A stretch of DNA of 64,000 nucleotides. Origin: JAICYJ01 sp038212095 (GTDB taxonomy: Bacteria; Actinomycetota; Thermoleophilia; Gaiellales; JAICJC01). Positions 31,935-40,462 of this stretch are shown in pieces. Location of the stretch: positions 1 through 64,000 of the forward strand of contig JBBQUW010000001.1 in assembly GCA_038212095.1 (NCBI GenBank), read 5' to 3'. The first letter of the stretch is position 1, and the number at the start of each line of letters is the position of its first letter. Made by a program: the position numbers and the translations under genes. Under the pieces are notes generated by a model. The model did not search any database, was not told the DNA's origin, and worked only from the letters and a program-made list of their open reading frames with translations.

Positions 31935-33926
31935 ATGCACTCCTCCTACGCCCTCAGCTCAACCGACTTCACCGTCGAACGCGGCAAGAAGAAGCAGCCG
32001 CTGGCAGATCTCTGGCCGGGCGGCTACGTCCCCGGTGACCGGCTCGGCGTGGTCGTCTCCCAGCCGATGGATCCGGTCGGATGTTCGAATCTGATCTGCG
32101 CCACCATCACGCTGTTCTACGACCACATGCGCGCCACGCTCGGCACCGGCAACTTCTTCCGCTACTGCGACACCTATCTGTTCGGCGTCGGCTGCGAGGC
32201 CGGTGACTTCAACCAGCTCGACATCTGGCCGCTGCACAAGTGGGTCACCATCCTCAACCCCTCCACCGAAGCCCTGCTGGAGGCGGTCAACGATCGCAAG
32301 GTGAACCTGCTGGCGATCCCCGAGACCGGCGCCCGCTGCAAGGGCGAGGTGGTGCTCTCCACCTGGAACGCCTACCTCTCCCACGTCAAGACCGTCGTCA
32401 CCTACTCGCCGCGCACGGGCGTTGCGCGCGATGCCGACGTCTCGCTGGTCGGAAACCGCGTCGTCGAGAGCTACGTCGAGCAGGCGATCTTCTCGACGCC
32501 CGGCCTCGATGCCGGCTTCCAGGCGAAGCTGCGGCGCCTGCGCCGCAACCTCGACCGCCAGGAGAAGCAGCCGGTCGAGAGCTATCGCACGCTCACCAGC
32601 CCGGCCCAGGCCCGCGCGCTGCTGGGCGTGACGCAGGTGCTGCCGCCCGGACACCAGGAGCTCACCCGGCGGGCGACGCCGACCACGATCATGCCGGTGG
32701 AGGTGGCGATGCCCGCGCGCGATGCTGACTCCGCCCCTTTTGATACCGCTGCCGCCGCAGCGCTCCAGGTCGAGACGCCGGCCCCTTCGGGTGTGTACCC
32801 CGATGGTCTGCTGCGCACCGCGTTCGACGCCATCCAGCGGCGGCTGGGTGGCACCTTCGCCGAGTGGGAGGGATGGGACTGGATCTCTGACTTCGGCGAT
32901 CCGATCGCCGAGCATCACACCGTCCGCGAGACGGTCGGCATCTGGGACGAGTCGCCGCTGCGCAAGTGGTTCTTCCAGGGCAAGGACGCGCTGGCCGCCG
33001 TCGATTACTGCTTCACCTCGGACATGGCCGGCCTGCAGGTCGGCCAGTGTCGCTACGGAGCCTTCTGCGACGACCAGGGCAAGATGTTGGGCGACGGCGT
33101 TGCCTTCCGCGGCAAGGACGCCAAGGACGTGCTGGTGGTGACCGCGCTGGACACCGACGGCGATCACTTTCGCCGCATCTGTAAGCACCTCGCGGTCGAG
33201 ATCATCGACGCAACGCTCGACCTGCCCCACCTCCAGGTGCAGGGTCCGCGCTCGCGGGAGCTGCTGGCCGCCTGCACCGACGCCGACGTTGAGGCGCTGC
33301 GCTACTTCCGCTTCATCCCCGAACCGGTCACGATCTGTGGCGTCGAGGGCTGCTGGCTGGCCCGCACCGGCTACTCCGGTGAGCTTGGCTACGAGGTGTA
33401 CGTGCCGGCCGCGCGCGCCGAGCGGCTGTGGCAGGGCCTGCTCGACCAGGGCGCCGCGATCGGCATCCGACCGTATGGCCTGGCAGCCGTCGAGAGCCTG
33501 CGCATCGAGGCCGGGCTGATCTTCCTGGGCTTCGACTACTTCCCCGGCGTCACCTCGCCCTTCCACGTCAACCTCGATCGCATGGTCAAGCTGGATGGCG
33601 CCGACTTCCACGGCAAGGCGGCGTTGGAGGCGGAGCAGTCCGCGGGCATCACGCATCGCATGGTCACGCTGGTGATCGCCGGCGAGGACGCACCTGACTA
33701 CAACACGCCGGTCTACTCCAACGGCCGTGGCGTCGGCAAGCTGACCTCGCCATCGGCCGGGCGCTCGCCAACCGTGGACAAGCTGATCGCGATGGCCTGC
33801 ATCGAGGCCGATCTGACCGCCCTCGGCACGCAGGTCGAGGTCTCGCTGGCGGACGGTCGGCTGGTTCCCGCGATCGTCTCGGAGTACCCGATCTACGACC
33901 CGGCCAAGTCCCGGCCGCGCGGCTGA
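31935..33926 (+). CDS. GcvT-type aminomethyltransferase with unrecognised N-terminal domain
   Basis: 663 residues from ATG 31935. Residues from about 310 to 655 are a GcvT/dimethylglycine-dehydrogenase-like folate-binding domain: HHTVRETVGIWDESPLRKWF, LQVQGPRSRELLAAC, ARTGYSGELGYEVYVP, GIRPYGLAAVESLRIEAGLI and GKLTSPSAGRSP. Residues 1-280 form a separate domain (PGDRLGVVVSQPMDPVGCSN, GNFFRYCDTYLFGVGCEAGD, PETGARCKGEVV) with several Cys and acidic residues; I do not recognise it. Standalone GcvT is about 370 residues. Probably tetrahydrofolate-dependent demethylation of a methylated amine. Followed closely by a racemase-like gene. Confidence 0.8.
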   Translation: MHSSYALSSTDFTVERGKKKQPLADLWPGGYVPGDRLGVVVSQPMDPVGCSNLICATITLFYDHMRATLGTGNFFRYCDTYLFGVGCEAGDFNQLDIWPLHKWVTILNPSTEALLEAVNDRKVNLLAIPETGARCKGEVVLSTWNAYLSHVKTVVTYSPRTGVARDADVSLVGNRVVESYVEQAIFSTPGLDAGFQAKLRRLRRNLDRQEKQPVESYRTLTSPAQARALLGVTQVLPPGHQELTRRATPTTIMPVEVAMPARDADSAPFDTAAAAALQVETPAPSGVYPDGLLRTAFDAIQRRLGGTFAEWEGWDWISDFGDPIAEHHTVRETVGIWDESPLRKWFFQGKDALAAVDYCFTSDMAGLQVGQCRYGAFCDDQGKMLGDGVAFRGKDAKDVLVVTALDTDGDHFRRICKHLAVEIIDATLDLPHLQVQGPRSRELLAACTDADVEALRYFRFIPEPVTICGVEGCWLARTGYSGELGYEVYVPAARAERLWQGLLDQGAAIGIRPYGLAAVESLRIEAGLIFLGFDYFPGVTSPFHVNLDRMVKLDGADFHGKAALEAEQSAGITHRMVTLVIAGEDAPDYNTPVYSNGRGVGKLTSPSAGRSPTVDKLIAMACIEADLTALGTQVEVSLADGRLVPAIVSEYPIYDPAKSRPRG

Positions 33927-33952
33927 CGGCCGGCATCGACGCACCGATCGCG

Positions 33953-34678
33953 GTGCTCGCCTCGGGGTTTGGCGGCCTGGCGGTGTGCGACGCGATCAGC
34001 CGTTCGCTGCCCAAGGAGGACGTGGTCCTGCTGGCCGACCACGCCTACGCACCGTACGCCCGCCGGTCGGCCGCGGTTGTGGTTGACCGGCTCTCGCGGC
34101 TGGCCGACGATATCGTTGCCGAGCGTGCACCGAAGCTGCTGGTGCTGGCCACGGCCCAGGGCTGCGCGGACGCTCTCGATCAGATCCGTGCCCGGCTTGC
34201 GCCGCTGCCTGTTGTCGGCATCGATGGCATCGTCGCGCAGGCCAGCGCTCGCTCCGGGCTCGGCCGGGTGGCGCTGGTGACTGGCGATAGCTGCGTACGC
34301 GGTGCGCAGCTGTCGCGTTCGCTGAAGCGCGAGCGGGCCGGCGGGCTGGTCACATGGGGCGCCGTGGCCGGACTGCGCGACGCCGTCGAGGGCGGTGGCG
34401 ATCCGGGACCGCTGGTGGCGTCCGAGGTCGCGCGTCTGCTTGCGGCGGGCGTCGACGCGATCGCGCTCGGCTGCCCCCATGCCAGCGCGGCGGCGACGCA
34501 GATCAAGCTGGCTGCGGGCGAAGGCGTGGTGGTGGTCGACTCGGCCGTGCTCGCGGCCGAGCGCGTGCGCCGGCTGCTGATGCGGGGCGGCATCACCGCC
34601 CGCCGCCGGCGCCCGGGGCGCAGGGTGCTGATCAGCTCGGACCCCGCGCTCGGCCAGAGCGGCCTCGCTCGCGCCTGA
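33953..34678 (+). CDS. MurI-like aspartate/glutamate racemase superfamily protein
   Basis: 241 residues from GTG 33953. The fold signature is clear: VLASGFGGLAVCDAISRSLP, LLADHAYAPYARRSAAVVVD and GVDAIALGCPHASAAATQIK. In glutamate racemase the first catalytic Cys sits in A-C-N-T; here that segment is VLATAQGCADAL and the leading D-S-G is A-S-G, so one catalytic residue is missing while the second Cys (LGCPHA) remains. Probably not a peptidoglycan glutamate racemase. A CTG at 33923 overlapping the upstream stop would add ten family-like residues and may be the real start. Confidence 0.75.
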   Translation: MLASGFGGLAVCDAISRSLPKEDVVLLADHAYAPYARRSAAVVVDRLSRLADDIVAERAPKLLVLATAQGCADALDQIRARLAPLPVVGIDGIVAQASARSGLGRVALVTGDSCVRGAQLSRSLKRERAGGLVTWGAVAGLRDAVEGGGDPGPLVASEVARLLAAGVDAIALGCPHASAAATQIKLAAGEGVVVVDSAVLAAERVRRLLMRGGITARRRRPGRRVLISSDPALGQSGLARA

Positions 34679-35149
34679 TCAGGCTGCGCCTGCGTCCTGC
34701 GGCCGCCCCCACACGTCGCGGGCGGTGCGGCCCGTGCCCAGCTCGGCGCGAAGATCGTCATCCAGCGTGTCGGCGTGCGCGGCGATGATCTGGAGCGCGC
34801 GCAGGAACTCCTCGGCCTGCAGGTGGCTGGCCAGCATCGCGTACTCGAACGCGATCACGCCCTCGCCCTCGTAGTAACACAGCCGTCCAAAGATCAGGCC
34901 GCAGTTGCGCAGGTTGACCGCCGCCAGCGCCCGTGCTCCGGCCTCGTCGAAGGGCACCCCCTGCAGGATCGGCGAGTGCAGGAACACCACCGGCTCGTCG
35001 CCGAACTCCTCCGGCCGCACCATCACCGCCGCGGTGCCGTCTCGGATCGGCACGAAGAACTCGAGACCGTCCTTGGACGGTGTGAAACCGATGCCGGCCC
35101 GCACGAGGATGCCGTGGATGCGCTCCGCCAGCGCGGCGTGGTCTGTCAT
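34679..35149 (-). CDS. YbjN/CesT-like protein
   Basis: 156 residues. Alpha/beta layout typical of YbjN and type III-chaperone-like folds: helix ALAERIHGILVRAG, strands LEFFVPIRDGTAAVMVRPEE, VVFLHSPILQGV, then LRNCGLIFGRLCYYEGEGV and a long helix. Such actinobacterial proteins have no known enzymatic activity. The tail ends ARDVWGR plus eight residues; the same heptapeptide ends the secreted protein at 24341-24526. Convergent with the racemase-like gene, abutting its stop. Confidence 0.7.
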   Translation of the reverse strand: MTDHAALAERIHGILVRAGIGFTPSKDGLEFFVPIRDGTAAVMVRPEEFGDEPVVFLHSPILQGVPFDEAGARALAAVNLRNCGLIFGRLCYYEGEGVIAFEYAMLASHLQAEEFLRALQIIAAHADTLDDDLRAELGTGRTARDVWGRPQDAGAA

Positions 35150-35211
35150 GGGGTGACTATCTCATGGCCGCCCGCCGCACGTTGTACGGAAGTCGGTGGC
35201 CCGGACCGCAG

Positions 35212-35237
35212 TCAGGCCCGCCGGTTGGCGGGCCTGA
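35212..35237 (-). terminator. terminator-like hairpin after the lipoprotein gene
   Basis: TCAGGCCCGCC, loop GGTT, GGCGGGCCTGA: perfect 11-bp stem, 24 bp past the stop of the minus-strand lipoprotein gene. No T-run follows. Confidence 0.6.
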
Positions 35238-35260
35238 TGGAACGGTTGTGCGGGCCGCGG

Positions 35261-35719
35261 TTAGCTGACGTACACCGTCAGTGTCAACACGTTGTCGGCA
35301 CCTGTGGTGACGATCCCGCTGGTGTAGTCCTCGCCGGCCTTGGTGGTGAACTTGTAGACGCCGGCAGTGGGGAAGGTTACGGTCGCCTGAGCACCGGACT
35401 TGGTCATGTTGGTGCTGGCCATCTGCGCGGCCGGGCCGCCGGTCTGAATCAGCTGGTGCGGCATGACATCGTTATCGGTGACGGTGATGCCGTTGCCGTG
35501 CTGCAGATGGGCGACCTGGTGTGGCGCCATCGGCGAGCCGTTCAGGGCCCAGTTGTGGCATCCGGCCGTGGCGTGCTCGATCACGAGCGCGGCGGCGCTG
35601 GCACCGTCGGTACCGACCGAGCTCTTGGGCGTCGAGGTCTGCTGGGCGGCGGAGCTTCCACAGCCGGCCAGGAGAGTGGTGCCGAGGATGGCAACTGCGA
35701 TGACGACGATCCGCTTCAT
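35261..35719 (-). CDS. cupredoxin-like lipoprotein
   Basis: 152 residues from ATG 35719 (SD GGAGG, 6 nt spacing). Type II signal peptide with lipobox LLAGC (Cys20). The mature domain is beta-rich: CHNWALNGSPMAPHQVAHLQ, VTDNDVMPHQLIQTG, and VTFPTAGVYKFTTKAGEDY. The D-N-D-x-x-P-H and F-P-x-A-G-x-Y patterns are those of plastocyanin/nitrosocyanin-like cupredoxins, so a surface copper protein is plausible; the canonical C-terminal Cys/His/Met ligand loop is not obvious. Confidence 0.75.
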   Translation of the reverse strand: MKRIVVIAVAILGTTLLAGCGSSAAQQTSTPKSSVGTDGASAAALVIEHATAGCHNWALNGSPMAPHQVAHLQHGNGITVTDNDVMPHQLIQTGGPAAQMASTNMTKSGAQATVTFPTAGVYKFTTKAGEDYTSGIVTTGADNVLTLTVYVS

Positions 35720-35856
35720 GATGTCCTCCGAGAATAGGTTCGAGTGCATGCATGCATCGTCGGCGCCGCCGCGACCTGCCGCCTCCGTGAGCTCACCGAC
35801 TCGCAACACCAGGAATGCCGCAGCGATATGCGGGTTTCCCCCGGCGGCCGCCAGGC

Positions 35857-37254
35857 TCAGTCTTTGCGGGCGGCCGCCAGCCGATCGAGCGTCTCGGCCA
35901 CGTCGTCCTCACTGGTGCGCGGGTTGATCGTGCAAAGCCGCAGCACCGAGCGGCCGTGCAGGCGGGTGGTGGTGACCGCTGCGAAGCCGTCGCGGCCCAG
36001 CCGGTCGGCGCTGGCGGTGTGCTGGGCGTGGTCCGCACCGCGCAGCGCGAACGTCACGATGCCGAGCTGGGCGGGCGTCACCACCTGCCACCGCTGATCC
36101 GCCCGCAGCATCCGCTCCGCGCTCTCGGCCAGCAGGATGCCGTGCTCGATCGCCGCCGAGATCCGATCCAAGCCGTAGGTATGGAACGTGAGCCAGATCT
36201 TGAGTGCTCGCGAGCGTCTTGACAGCTCCAGGCTGCGGTTGCGGAAGTCGACCTCAGCCGTCTCGCCGCGCACGTCCAGCAGGTATTCCGGCGTCATGTG
36301 GAACGCGGCGTCCAACGCGCCGGGGCGCCGCACCAGCAGGCAGCCCACGTCGTAGGGCTGGAACAGCCACTTGTGCGGATCAAGCACCAGCGAGTCGGCC
36401 CGCTCGATGCCCGACAGCACAGCGCGCCCCCGCGCGCAGAGGGCTGCCGGCGCGCCGTACGCGCCGTCCACGTGGATCCACATGCGTTCGCTGCGGCAGA
36501 GATCGGCCAGGCCGTCCAGATCGTCCACGGCGCCGGTATTGGTGGTGCCGGCGGTGGCGACCACGAAGCCGGGTCGCCGCCCCGCCGCTCGATCGCCGTC
36601 CAGCTGGGCGGCCACCAGGTCGGCGGTCAGCCGCAGGTCGTCGCCGGTTGCGATCACGCGCACATCGTCGGGCGGGAACCCCATCGCCAGCAGCCCGCGG
36701 CCGATCGACGAGTGCGTCTGATCCGACAGGTACGCGACCCCGTCGCCGTCGGCCCTGCGGGCTGCGGCCAGCGCCGTGGTGTTCGCCAGTGAGCCGCCGC
36801 TGGCCAGCACGCCCTCCGTGCCATCGGGCAGCCCCAGCAGCGATCGCAGCCAGTCCAGCACCACCAGCTCGACCGTTGCCGGGCCGGAGCCACCCTTCCA
36901 CGAAGCGGCGATCGCGTTGAACCCCGTGCCCAGCCACTCGCCCAGCACGCCCGCGAACGACGCCGGGCCGGGCACCCGCGAGAAGTACCGCGGATGGTCG
37001 CCGTGCTGCATGTTGGCGAGCGCGACGTCCACCAGCAACCTCATCGCAGCCATCGGATCGCCGGGCGCGGCCGGGGGTGGGCCACCCAGCGCCGCCCGCA
37101 GCTCGGCCGGGGTGGAGGTCTGCACCGCCGCGCCGTCGGCACCATGCTGGAAGTGCTCGACCACCTGATCGACCACCCAGTATCCCAACCGGCGCATCTC
37201 ATCCTCGGACATTCCGAGTGGGTCACCCGAGGGGCGCTGTGGGGTCTCATCCAT
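35857..37254 (-). CDS. group II PLP-dependent amino-acid decarboxylase
   Basis: 465 residues, aromatic-L-amino-acid/glutamate/tyrosine decarboxylase type. ASGGSLANTTALAAARRA (phosphate binding), DQTHSSIGRGLLAMGF, ATAGTTNTGAVDDLDGLADL, WIHVDGAYGAPAAL (Asp to pyridine N, stacking Ala) and VLDPHKWLFQPYDVG with the Schiff-base Lys. Full length for the family. Substrate unknown: tyrosine, tryptophan and aspartate decarboxylases all share these motifs. Divergent from the small gene at 37335. Confidence 0.93.
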   Translation of the reverse strand: MDETPQRPSGDPLGMSEDEMRRLGYWVVDQVVEHFQHGADGAAVQTSTPAELRAALGGPPPAAPGDPMAAMRLLVDVALANMQHGDHPRYFSRVPGPASFAGVLGEWLGTGFNAIAASWKGGSGPATVELVVLDWLRSLLGLPDGTEGVLASGGSLANTTALAAARRADGDGVAYLSDQTHSSIGRGLLAMGFPPDDVRVIATGDDLRLTADLVAAQLDGDRAAGRRPGFVVATAGTTNTGAVDDLDGLADLCRSERMWIHVDGAYGAPAALCARGRAVLSGIERADSLVLDPHKWLFQPYDVGCLLVRRPGALDAAFHMTPEYLLDVRGETAEVDFRNRSLELSRRSRALKIWLTFHTYGLDRISAAIEHGILLAESAERMLRADQRWQVVTPAQLGIVTFALRGADHAQHTASADRLGRDGFAAVTTTRLHGRSVLRLCTINPRTSEDDVAETLDRLAAARKD

Positions 37255-37334
37255 GGCGTCCGGGGACTATCGCAGGTGCACGGCGTCGGGATCCGGCAGG
37301 TACACAGCGCGATCGTCCGTGCAATGATCCGGTC

Positions 37335-37616
37335 GTGGATCACGCTCAGAGGGGTCAGCTGCGTGAGTGGGCAGAGTCGTTGTCGGCGGACGGGGACAGC
37401 GAGCGACGCTCGAGCGGCCGCGCGATGCTGATGCTGCTCGACCGGATCGAGGAGCTGGAACGGCGGCTGCGCGATCGTGGGAGTGCTGCGGCACCCACCG
37501 AGCGGCCGCTGCCGCGCGAGCCCGACCCGCAGCCCGACCTCGCGCTCGAGGACACCCAGCCGATCGGGCTGCGCGACCGCCTGCGCCTGGCCACGGGCCG
37601 CATCCACCAGCCGTAG
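37335..37616 (+). CDS. small charged hypothetical protein
   Basis: 93 residues from GTG 37335, highly charged, with a helical stretch MLMLLDRIEELERRLRDRG likely to form a coiled coil and a Pro-rich middle. No SD; possibly leaderless. Divergent from the decarboxylase. No family recognised. Confidence 0.5.
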   Translation: MDHAQRGQLREWAESLSADGDSERRSSGRAMLMLLDRIEELERRLRDRGSAAAPTERPLPREPDPQPDLALEDTQPIGLRDRLRLATGRIHQP

Positions 37617-37657
37617 GCCAGCCGGGCGTGATCGGTGCGCGTGGCACACTGCCACCG

Positions 37658-38716
37658 ATGGAGCTTGGCATCTACACGTTCGGGGAGCTGTCGACTGATC
37701 GATCCGCCGCGGGCACGGTCAGCCCGCAGCAACGGCTGCGACACCTGATCGAGGAGATCGAGCTGGCCGACCAGGCAGGCCTGGACGTGTTCGGCGTGGG
37801 CGAGCATCACCGGCCCGAGTTCGTCGTCTCTGCGCCGGCGGTCGTGCTGGCGGCGGCGGCGGAGCGCACCAGCCGCATCCGCCTGACCAGCGCGGTCACC
37901 GTGCTGGGTTCGGACGACCCCGTGCGGGTGTTCCAGGACTTCGCGACGCTTGACCTGCTGTCCGGCGGCCGGGCCAAGATCATGGCTGGGCGCGGTTCGT
38001 TCATCGAGTCGTTTCCGCTGTTTGGATACGACCTGCGCGAGTACGACCAGCTGTTCGCCGAGAACCTCGAACTGTTGCTGGCGTTGCGCGAGGCGGAGCG
38101 GATCACCTGGCGGGGTGGACATCGGCCGGCGATCGACGACCGCGGGGTCTATCCACGCCCGATCCAGGATCCGCTGCCGATCTGGATCGCGGTCGGCGGC
38201 ACTCCCGAGTCCGCGGTGCGGGCGGGCACGCTGGGGTTGCCGCTCGCGCTGGCGATCATCGGCGGCATGCCGGAACGCTTCGCCCCGTTCGCGGAACTGC
38301 ACCGGCGAGCGGCGGACGAGGCGGGGCTGGCTCGGCCGCCCTTCTCGATCAACTCCCACGGCTTCGTCGCCGAGAGCTCGCAGCAGGCGGCCGACGACGC
38401 CTTTCCGCCGTTTGCAGCGATGATGGACAGGATCGGCCGCGAGCGTGGCTGGCCGCCCATGAGCCGCCGCCAGTTCGACGAGTCGACCAGCTTGCCGGGC
38501 GCCAACTTCGTCGGCAGTCCGCAGCAGGTGATCGAGAAGATCCTCCATCAGCACGAGATCTTCGACCACCAGCGGTTCATGATCCAGTTCACCGTCGGCG
38601 CGATCGCACACGACAAGGTGATGCGTTCGATCGAGCTGTTCGGCGGCGAGGTGGCCCCTGCCGTGCGGCGCGAGGTCGCCCGGCGCCAGGCCGCCGCCGC
38701 GCCCACAGCCGGCTGA
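37658..38716 (+). CDS. luciferase-like (LLM) flavin oxidoreductase
   Basis: 352 residues from ATG 37658. TIM-barrel of the bacterial luciferase family: LDVFGVGEHHRPEFVVSAPA, RLTSAVTVLGSDDPVRVFQD, FATLDLLSGGRAKIMAGRGS and DPLPIWIAVGGTPESAVRAG. The last is the FMN/F420 phosphate loop. Flavin- or F420-dependent; substrate unknown. An alkanal monooxygenase-like annotation would be usual. Confidence 0.92.
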   Translation: MELGIYTFGELSTDRSAAGTVSPQQRLRHLIEEIELADQAGLDVFGVGEHHRPEFVVSAPAVVLAAAAERTSRIRLTSAVTVLGSDDPVRVFQDFATLDLLSGGRAKIMAGRGSFIESFPLFGYDLREYDQLFAENLELLLALREAERITWRGGHRPAIDDRGVYPRPIQDPLPIWIAVGGTPESAVRAGTLGLPLALAIIGGMPERFAPFAELHRRAADEAGLARPPFSINSHGFVAESSQQAADDAFPPFAAMMDRIGRERGWPPMSRRQFDESTSLPGANFVGSPQQVIEKILHQHEIFDHQRFMIQFTVGAIAHDKVMRSIELFGGEVAPAVRREVARRQAAAAPTAG

Positions 38717-38789
38717 CGGCATCCCGGTGTAAGGCGTCCACGCGCCACGGGGACGTTCCTGGTGCTCGTTCACGAAACCAAGGAGCCAC

Positions 38790-39677
38790 ATGCCTCTCGA
38801 CCTTCACCTCCAGCTCGGCGATCCTGTCACCCATCGCGGTATCACCGTGACGCCGCTCTTTCCTCGCCGCACACCCGCGGCCGACTACCTGACGCTGGAT
38901 GCAGCGCTCGATCAGGGGCTCGTGGTGGGCGAGATCAGCGACCAGGCATCGGTTGCGCAGCTGCTGGTGCACAACCCTCTTCCCCGGTCGGTGCTGCTGT
39001 ACGACGGTGAGCAGCTGATCGGCGCCAAGCAGGACCGGATCATGAACGTGACGGTGCTGGTCGCGGCCGGGGTGGACACCCGCATTCCGGTCTCGTGCGT
39101 CGAGGCCGGTCGTTGGGAGCATCGCAGCCGCAGCTTCGCCGCGGCGCCGCAGGCGGCCAATCCTGATCTGCGCCATCGCAAGGCGCTTCGCCTTGAGCAC
39201 GACTCCCTGGCGTTGGGCGCCGCGCAGGCTGAGGTGTGGCAGGCCGTGGACGAGAAGGCGGCACGACTGCGGGTCGACTCGCCGACGCGGGCCGTGTCCG
39301 ACATCTTCGCCTCACGCCACAACCACCTGGAGGAGCTTCGGGGCGCGTTCCCGCTCGAACCGGGGCAGAGCGGCGCGCTGCTCGCGCTGCCGGGAGGAGG
39401 GCTCTGCCTGGACTACGTGTCACGGCCCGAGGCGTACGCGCGGCTCCACCCCAAGCTCCTCCAGGGGTATCTGCTGGACGGGATCGAGGCGCTGGACGGG
39501 GCGCCGGTTCCGGCCGACCGGATCGATCGGTTCCTGCGCGACCTGTCGGCCGCCTCGTCGATCGAGCAGCCCTCAGTGGGGCTGGGCGCCGACCTGCGAC
39601 TGCGAGCTGGCGATACCGTGGGGTCCGGTCTGACGTTGGCGGGCGAGCTGGTACAGCTGAGCGCGTACGCCGTCTGA
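38790..39677 (+). CDS. ARPP-1 family protein
   Basis: 295 residues. VLLYDGEQLIGAKQDRIMNV, VAAGVDTRIPVSCVEAGRWE and the later LLALPGGGLCLDYVSRPEAY match the ARPP-1 (ARG/PARG-associated) domain family as I remember it. No membrane segment. ARPP-1 proteins are tied to ADP-ribose/stress systems by gene neighbourhood rather than biochemistry, and no ADP-ribose gene lies next to this one. Confidence 0.75.
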   Translation: MPLDLHLQLGDPVTHRGITVTPLFPRRTPAADYLTLDAALDQGLVVGEISDQASVAQLLVHNPLPRSVLLYDGEQLIGAKQDRIMNVTVLVAAGVDTRIPVSCVEAGRWEHRSRSFAAAPQAANPDLRHRKALRLEHDSLALGAAQAEVWQAVDEKAARLRVDSPTRAVSDIFASRHNHLEELRGAFPLEPGQSGALLALPGGGLCLDYVSRPEAYARLHPKLLQGYLLDGIEALDGAPVPADRIDRFLRDLSAASSIEQPSVGLGADLRLRAGDTVGSGLTLAGELVQLSAYAV

Positions 39678-39758
39678 CACAGAGCGCACATCCGAGCCAG
39701 GTAGCATCTGTGCAGTCCGCCGGCATCGATTCCGCGCCGGACGGGTAAGGAGAGTGCG

Positions 39759-40394
39759 ATGGGCCATCACCTCGGCACACCATTTCGGATCGTCGCGCTG
39801 CTCCTGACGGCGGTGGCGGCGGGATGCTCCGGGTCTGCGGCCGGGAGCGGCGCATCCGGCGCCGCAACACCGTCCGGCTCGCAGACTGCTGTCAGCGGCC
39901 CCGTCCCGTCCACCGGCACATCGACCTTCATCCCGGCCAGCGGCACCGACAAGTCCGGCCTGTTGTTCCCGACGTACCACAGCGCTGCGGGGTACCGGCT
40001 GATCTACCCGGGGGGGTGGAACGTCAGCCACAAGGGATCCAGCGTCCGCATCGCCAAGTTCGGCAACGCGATCTCGGTTGCAGTGCGGCCGGCCAAGGTG
40101 GCGCCGAAGCTGAAGGGCATCACGGCTGCCTTGAAGAAGCAGAAGGCAAAGGGCGGGCTGCTCGCCGTCACCTCGCCCGCCCGCACCGTCAGGCTTGGCT
40201 CGGGGCCCGCCGTTCGCGTCGTGTTTACGCAGGCTCGTGCCGCCAGCTCTACCAGTGATGCAGCAACGCTGGTCGTGTACCGCTACATCATGTTCCACAA
40301 GGGCAAGGTGGTCGTGCTCTCGATGCTCGGCCCCGAGCAGTTCGACAATCGGCTCGTCTACCGGCTGATCGCCCAGGACTTCGCCTGGGGCTGA
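39759..40394 (+). CDS. putative lipoprotein
   Basis: 211 residues. Lipoprotein signal peptide (FRIVALLLTAVAAGCSG, Cys23), a Ser/Gly/Thr-rich linker, then a compact alpha/beta domain from about residue 65: YRLIYPGGWNVSHKGSSVRI, ISVAVRPAKVAPKLKGITAA and VVYRYIMFHKGKVVVLSMLG. The Y-P-x-x-W start recalls PsbP/Mog1-like domains of secreted actinobacterial lipoproteins. Function unknown. Confidence 0.8.
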   Translation: MGHHLGTPFRIVALLLTAVAAGCSGSAAGSGASGAATPSGSQTAVSGPVPSTGTSTFIPASGTDKSGLLFPTYHSAAGYRLIYPGGWNVSHKGSSVRIAKFGNAISVAVRPAKVAPKLKGITAALKKQKAKGGLLAVTSPARTVRLGSGPAVRVVFTQARAASSTSDAATLVVYRYIMFHKGKVVVLSMLGPEQFDNRLVYRLIAQDFAWG

Positions 40395-40462
40395 CCGGCC
40401 GCGCGCGCGTCGCCGGCCGCGAGCGTCCGCCACCGCGGTTGCGATCCCGTATCCTGCCCACA

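Noticed and set aside
31959..33944. 661-codon open frame on the minus strand
   Set aside because: Complement of the GcvT-domain gene; no domain, composition typical of high-GC antisense.
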